Made by a program: the position numbers and the translations under genes. The notes under the pieces are model-generated. The model saw nothing but the letters and a program-made list of their open reading frames with translations. It searched no databases and had not been told where the DNA came from. This document shows, piece by piece, positions 5,359 through 8,441 of a stretch of DNA of 8,441 bases. Location of the stretch: NCBI GenBank assembly GCA_031281385.1, contig JAITFL010000194.1, positions 1-8,441 of the forward strand. The letters run 5' to 3'. Origin of the DNA: Holophagales bacterium (GTDB taxonomy: Bacteria; Acidobacteriota; Holophagae; Holophagales; Holophagaceae). Numbering within the stretch: the stretch's first letter is position 1; the number at the start of each line of letters is the position of its first letter.

Positions 5359-6978
5359 TTAAAACCCTCTAGCGAACAAGGCCCAAAAGGCGTCGCCCAT
5401 CTCTATCCACTTCTGCATGGCGGCCCTTGAAAAGTCGCCCGTGTACTGTGTTAGGTACTCTTGCGCTTTTTTGTGGCCCTCTGGCGAGCTGTCCGCTTTT
5501 AGCATATCCTGCACCCTCTTTTCGACTGCTGGCATTTCGCTTAGCCCCTTGGCCTCGTACTCCATGATGGCTTTAGTCATCGTCTCTTTTGTCTGCCCCC
5601 ACCTCACTTGGGCCAGTTTGTTAGCTCGCCTAAACGTCCATGCTGCACTGTCCATGCGGAATATCTTCTGGGGGTCAACCTCGAATGGTTTGGGCAGGCT
5701 AAGCACTCCAGCGAAGATGGGGATGCGCGGGCTTTGGCCAGGATTGTCAAAGCTGAACCACGATACGCCGCCGACCTCATCTGGCAGCCAGTCGCGCAGT
5801 TGGGTTACGTGGCTGTAGGAACACTGCGGAACGGCGATGGTTCTGTTGTTCTGGATGGTGCCTGGCTTTATCGTATTGATCAAGGTGATTAAGTCGTTGT
5901 TCATCCAAGGGTTCACCGCCGGGCTCAGTATCATTTCAGGCGCTTGGCCTTCCGCTGGTGCTGGTGTTCCCGGCCTTCTTGGCCTTGGCACCATCAGGTT
6001 CTTGAACCTGTCGTGTTCGGTCCCTTCGTATGTTTGGCGGTAGTATGCGAACACCATCTCTGGGCTGACTTTTTTCTCTGGCTTTACAGAAAACGGCAGC
6101 TCTTCCATATCCATGTTCAGGTTCAGCGATGGTGCCAATGTGCTAAGTATGAAGAAATCCCTTATCGCGTAAGGCTTTGTCACGCCGCCGTACACTTTCC
6201 AGAATTTAAATTTCTCCTTTGCAGGGTCGTACCAGCCCATCTCTTTGCCCAATGTGAATACGTTTGGCGAGGCCATGTAGCTGTCGGGCTTTGAAAGGTC
6301 AATTTCGCTAATGCGCGGAATGTTTGCTGATACGCCCACGTGCTCGTCCGGTATGCGGACGGCGGCCCAAACTGCGCCTATCTTTTTGGGGCCCGCGCCC
6401 ATGATCTCAAAGTGCCACACTTCTTTTTTGTCGGCTACGGTTAGGCATTCCCCACTGTCGCCATAGCCATATTCCTCTGCCAGCTTGCCCATCAGGCGAA
6501 TGGCGTCCCTAGCTGTGGTGCAGCGTTCCAGCGCGATGGCTTGTAGTTCCTCTATTACAAACAGGCCATCCTTGTTCTGCAATTCCCTGCGCCCATTGAA
6601 CGTGGTCTCGCCGATGGCAAGCTGTTTCTCGTTCAGGAATGGATAGCTGGAGTTTATGTAAGCATACGTTTCAGGAACCTGTGGAATTTGCCCCTTTTTC
6701 GTCATGCCCCTGAGGTCGTCTGGGGTCTCTGTGTGCATCTTGCCCCACCAGATTTCTCTCTGCGAGTTGGGTTCGTATTTCGTCCTTGGCACGATGTTCA
6801 GCCAAGCCCTGTAGTTGCCGTCGCAGGAATGACAGGTGAAGACCGAGCCGTCCGTAGAAGCCTTTTTGCCCACCATGATGCTGGTGCAAGGCTCCAAGTT
6901 TTCTTCAACGGCTACCTGGGCCACCAGTGTGGCAACGGGAAGCAGCGAAATAAGCATTGCGGGCAAGAGACGTCTCAT
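5359..6978 (-). CDS. Secreted dipeptidase, peptidase family C69 (PepD-like)
   Basis: Family C69 enzymes are N-terminal-nucleophile cysteine hydrolases that cleave dipeptides. The chosen ATG (complement of 6976-6978) has AGGAG 5 nt upstream; an earlier in-frame start at 7023 would add 15 residues ahead of a normal signal peptide. The 539-residue product begins MRRLLPAMLISLLPVATLVA, a Sec signal peptide. It then has 'EPCTSIMVGKKASTDGS', where Cys31 is the expected nucleophile after removal of the preceding segment. Further family motifs are 'QLAIGETT' (119-126), 'LERCTTARDAIRLM', 'EEYGYGDSGECLTVADKKEV' and 'RIPDEHVGVSAN'. A Pro-rich insert (PRPRRPGTPAPAEG) lies in the second half. It is probably periplasmic or exported, feeding amino acids to the cell. 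A TATAGT -10-like box (complement of 7026-7031) lies about 50 nt upstream without a good -35. It converges with tnaA, 41 nt apart, with no clear terminator between. Confidence 0.9.
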   Translation of the reverse strand: MRRLLPAMLISLLPVATLVAQVAVEENLEPCTSIMVGKKASTDGSVFTCHSCDGNYRAWLNIVPRTKYEPNSQREIWWGKMHTETPDDLRGMTKKGQIPQVPETYAYINSSYPFLNEKQLAIGETTFNGRRELQNKDGLFVIEELQAIALERCTTARDAIRLMGKLAEEYGYGDSGECLTVADKKEVWHFEIMGAGPKKIGAVWAAVRIPDEHVGVSANIPRISEIDLSKPDSYMASPNVFTLGKEMGWYDPAKEKFKFWKVYGGVTKPYAIRDFFILSTLAPSLNLNMDMEELPFSVKPEKKVSPEMVFAYYRQTYEGTEHDRFKNLMVPRPRRPGTPAPAEGQAPEMILSPAVNPWMNNDLITLINTIKPGTIQNNRTIAVPQCSYSHVTQLRDWLPDEVGGVSWFSFDNPGQSPRIPIFAGVLSLPKPFEVDPQKIFRMDSAAWTFRRANKLAQVRWGQTKETMTKAIMEYEAKGLSEMPAVEKRVQDMLKADSSPEGHKKAQEYLTQYTGDFSRAAMQKWIEMGDAFWALFARGF

Positions 6979-7175
6979 GGTGGCTCCTAGAAAGGGAAAG
7001 GGACGATGGTGCTTGAACAACAATAACTATAAAAAGATCAATGGCTTACGAGTGTATTTGTACATGCCATTTAATATATTCTACTGTGATTCATGCTGAC
7101 CTGCAATTGTTTGATTGCAAAATGGGATTACACCAAGAATGTTTCATCCGGCACTGGGTGCTCAACCCGCAATGT

Positions 7176-7214
7176 AATTCCAAATAGAATCACTACTGAA
7201 TCTATATTGGAATT
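7176..7214 (+). repeat. Interrupted palindrome
   Basis: AATTCCAA (7176-7183) pairs with TTGGAATT (7207-7214). Inside it, ATAGA (7184-7188) pairs with TCTAT (7201-7205), with a single bulged A at 7206 and a 12-nt loop. No T-run follows, so a terminator is unlikely. Confidence 0.5.
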
Positions 7215-7445
7215 GAACGACACAGGCGAAGCACGCCAATTTGTTGCGATTCTCAAGTGCGTTATAGCGGTTCCCCTATTGATTGGGAATTATTCAGTTG
7301 ACTTGGAATCAGGAAAACAGCATAAATTACTTATAAGCAATTGCAACCAAGCTGTCCGCCTCTGAATCCATTGTGGCACGCGCTGGCGCCACGCTTCCGT
7401 CTTAGACGATTCTTCGTTATTTAGGGGCGGAGCGGAACCGCCTGT

Positions 7446-7477
7446 AAAAATTGTGGGAACTATATACTTGATTCCAC
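7446..7477 (+). repeat. TATATAC repeat, copy A
   Basis: The core GGGAACTATATAC with a TTCCAC end is shared with two other sites in the window. The inverted copy at 7638-7669 matches at 28 of 32 bases. The direct copy at 8276-8300 matches 7453-7477 at 22 of 25. The core is an imperfect dyad (GGAAC.. ..TTCC), as in operators or palindromic repeats. Confidence 0.65.
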
Positions 7478-7516
7478 GAACTCGTAACATCACCAATAAC
7501 AACAGTTCCCAAGGAT

Positions 7517-7684
7517 ATGGAAAATGAACAAATCATTGTCAGAAACAGTCCGAAAGATCGTGGGCGAAACGAAACGCAGAAAGGATGGGCAATCATGAGC
7601 ACTCTACAGAAAACTAGGGGTGAATCCCTCATTTCCAGTGGAACTAAGTATATAGTTCCCAAAATTGTTGGGTTTTGGCTGTAA
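7517..7684 (+). CDS. Small open frame crossing a repeat copy, doubtful
   Basis: The ATG at 7517 opens a 55-codon frame starting MENEQIIVRNSPKDRGRNET and ending KIVGFWL. The composition is protein-like in its first 40 residues, but AAGGA lies only 1 nt before the ATG, too close for normal initiation. The last 18 residues or so are encoded by the inverted TATATAC repeat (7638-7669), and an overlapping frame on the other strand is also open. I recognise no family. It may be a relic, a peptide made by the repeat unit, or chance. Confidence 0.15.
   Translation: MENEQIIVRNSPKDRGRNETQKGWAIMSTLQKTRGESLISSGTKYIVPKIVGFWL
7638..7669 (-). repeat. TATATAC repeat, copy C (inverted)
   Basis: This is the inverted partner of 7446-7477 (28 of 32 bases). 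It contains the cleanest dyad of the three copies: GGAACTA (7640-7646) and TAGTTCC (7653-7659) are perfect arms around AGTATA. Together with copy A it bounds a segment of about 224 nt. Confidence 0.65.
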
Positions 7685-7689
7685 TTGCA

Positions 7690-7790
7690 GGGCGGCTGGC
7701 GTTTTCGCAATTCCAAGTCAACTGGATAAATCCCACTGTATTTGCTATTGTCCATCGGCGTCTCTGACAGTGTCGCAATTCCAGCCGCCC
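7690..7790. repeat. 10-bp inverted repeat with internal direct repeats
   Basis: GGGCGGCTGG (7690-7699) and CCAGCCGCCC (7781-7790) are perfect inverted copies. TCGCAATTCCA occurs twice in direct orientation, at 7705-7715 and 7773-7783. The left arm overlaps the region bounded by the 26-nt repeats, so the two structures are interleaved. Confidence 0.45.
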
Positions 7791-7880
7791 CATCGCTCGA
7801 TGTGTGCGCCCACGGCTAAATGAGCGTGCTATCATGGGCAAGCGATGATGCATAATTCCTTTTTTGGGGGTGATCGCAAT

Positions 7881-8279
7881 ATGAACAGATATGGCCAGAA
7901 CCTAGAATATGCGGCGGTTGCTGAGGGCGGTTGTATAGGAACGGGGACAGACAATGGGATTGTGCCGGCGGTCGAAAATGTTACACTGACATTGTGGGCC
8001 CCGTCGGACTACGAGCCAACCGAGCGTGACATTGAGGACGACCTGAACGACTGGGGATTCTGCCTGTGCCCAGGATCAAGCTGGAGGCTCGTGCCAAAGG
8101 TCACGCCCGATGGCGCCAACGGAAAAGCCACATGGTCGAGCAGCGACGAGAGTGTCGCCACAGTGGATCAGGACGGCCTAGTGACTGGGGTGAATGAAGG
8201 CTATGCCAAAATCACGGCTACGATGCACAATGGGAAGATTGCCATGAGGACAGTGGGCGTACACGGAATAATCGAGTGA
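7881..8279 (+). CDS. Small protein with a bacterial Ig-like (group 2) domain
   Basis: The ATG at 7881 has GGGGGTGA at 7866-7873, 7 nt upstream, and is preferred over an in-frame ATG at 7845. The product has 132 residues. From about residue 33 to 127 it matches the Big_2 pattern: 'NVTLTL' at the start, then 'ATWSSSDESVATVDQDGLVT' (83-102) and 'GYAKITATMHNGKIAMRTVG' at the end. Such domains usually occur in tandem in surface adhesins or invasins, or in phage tail and capsid proteins. Here one domain stands alone with a short N-terminal stretch, no signal peptide and no membrane segment. Three cysteines are present, two in 'CLC' (61-63), in an unusual acidic insert (DYEPTERDIEDD). Export by another route, a phage relic or a cut-off surface-protein module are possible. 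The stop codon lies inside the TATATAC repeat copy at 8276-8300. Confidence 0.7.
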   Translation: MNRYGQNLEYAAVAEGGCIGTGTDNGIVPAVENVTLTLWAPSDYEPTERDIEDDLNDWGFCLCPGSSWRLVPKVTPDGANGKATWSSSDESVATVDQDGLVTGVNEGYAKITATMHNGKIAMRTVGVHGIIE

Positions 8280-8300
8280 GAACTATATACATGAGTCCAC
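8276..8300 (+). repeat. TATATAC repeat, copy B (direct)
   Basis: This site matches 7453-7477 at 22 of 25 bases in the same orientation (GAGAACTATATACATGAGTC here). It begins within the last codons of the Ig-like gene, whose TGA stop is at 8277-8279. Copies A and B therefore flank the Ig-like gene as direct repeats. Confidence 0.6.
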
Positions 8301-8320
8301 AGAATTCCCCCAGAAACAAC

Positions 8321-8429
8321 TTATACCAAATTGCGTTCAATTGGCATTGAACGCTGTACGCCAAAGTTTTTGAAAAAGCTGGGAAACCCAGCATTTTCAA
8401 AAACTTGCGGGCGTCGGTTCCCGCCGCCT
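8321..8429 (+). repeat. Hairpin array, probable first unit of a tandem repeat
   Basis: Three hairpins follow one another. GCGTTCAAT / ATTGAACGC (8333-8341 / 8346-8354, loop TGGC) comes first. The second is a long stem of 13 bp (8364-8376 / 8394-8406), capped by GCTGGG-AAA-CCCAGC (8378-8392) with one A-A mismatch between. The third is GCGGG / CCCGC near 8408-8425. TTATACCAA at 8321-8329 recurs at 8430-8438, 109 nt later, where the window ends, so a second unit may begin there. The second hairpin could also stop transcription of the Ig-like gene, but no T-run follows it. Confidence 0.6.
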
Positions 8430-8441
8430 TTATACCAATAT

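Larger units (their letters stand above)
7284..7735. repeat. Region bounded by a 26-nt inverted repeat pair (MITE-like)
   Basis: Positions 7284-7309 and 7710-7735 match as inverted copies at 24 of 26 bases, including an unbroken 15-base core CAGTTGACTTGGAAT. The 452-nt region between the outer ends has no convincing gene. This is the layout of a small non-autonomous mobile element, but I see no clean target-site duplication outside the arms, and the arm ends do not match an IS family I recognise. The arms may instead be two separate inserts of one extragenic repeat in opposite orientation. Confidence 0.5.
6979..7880. other. Gene-poor, repeat-rich spacer
   Basis: About 900 nt without a convincing gene. 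The first 150 nt or so should hold the dipeptidase promoter on the minus strand. From about 7170 the sequence is dominated by inverted repeats: 7176-7214, 7284-7309 with 7710-7735, 7446-7477 with 7638-7669, and 7690-7699 with 7781-7790. Smaller hairpins sit at 7373-7392 (GTGGC / GCCAC) and 7426-7442 (GGCGG / CCGCC). Open frames on both strands here (for example minus strand 7417-7755 and 7290-7502) overlap each other, lack good ribosome binding sites and look like by-products of the repeats. I see no transposase fragment. Confidence 0.6.

Noticed and set aside
7093..7365. A 90-codon plus-strand open frame
   Set aside because: It runs through the palindrome at 7176-7214 and one arm of the 26-nt repeat, has no good ribosome site and no recognisable protein pattern.
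7417..7755. A 112-codon minus-strand open frame
   Set aside because: It overlaps both TATATAC copies and an open frame on the other strand, so its openness is probably due to the repeats.
7446..8300. CRISPR array or integron attC sites
   Set aside because: The copies are unevenly spaced and in mixed orientation, without spacers, and lack the conserved GTTRRRY cores of attC sites.

Overview
The window looks like a chromosomal segment of a Gram-negative bacterium of moderate GC content. Signs of an envelope with a periplasm are a LolA-like domain and two proteins with Sec signal peptides ending in ..A-Q. The phylum cannot be fixed from sequence alone; an acidobacterial-type lineage is only a guess. 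A tryptophanase next to a secreted C69-family dipeptidase suggests peptide and amino-acid use, possibly anaerobic. Both readings are inference.

Layout. Positions 2-355 hold the end of a LolA-like periplasmic protein gene whose start lies outside the window. It is followed 15 nt later by a large secreted protein of unknown function (371-2348), whose reading frame is broken by an apparent extra A in the run at 2031-2035. After a spacer with a good sigma70-like promoter and a hairpin leader come rplI (ribosomal protein bL9, 2601-3050) and an HU-family DNA-binding protein gene (3126-3422), ending at a clear intrinsic terminator (3455-3482).

From 3483 to 3782 there is no clear gene but dense structure: three consecutive hairpins (3571-3677) inside a longer inverted repeat, and several copies of the motif TTGAAyTGCT. 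A 30-codon open frame with a strong Shine-Dalgarno sequence (3783-3875) follows, and then tryptophanase tnaA (3941-5317). This order, structured region then short peptide then tnaA, resembles a leader-attenuation layout, but the peptide has no tryptophan and is not a classical TnaC. A secreted C69 dipeptidase (5359-6978, minus strand) converges on tnaA with a 41-nt gap.

The stretch 6979-7880 holds no convincing gene but is packed with inverted repeats: an interrupted palindrome (7176-7214), a 26-nt inverted pair (7284-7309 and 7710-7735), a nested inverted pair with a TATATAC core (7446-7477 and 7638-7669), and a 10-bp inverted pair (7690-7699 and 7781-7790). A short protein with a bacterial Ig-like group 2 domain but no signal peptide follows (7881-8279). 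A third, direct copy of the TATATAC repeat overlaps its stop codon (8276-8300). A final array of three hairpins (8333-8426) sits in what may be the first unit of a tandem repeat that runs off the window.

Functionally, the secreted dipeptidase would release amino acids, and tryptophanase would convert tryptophan to indole, pyruvate and ammonia; that link is inference. The most interesting parts are the non-coding structures before tnaA and around the Ig-like gene.
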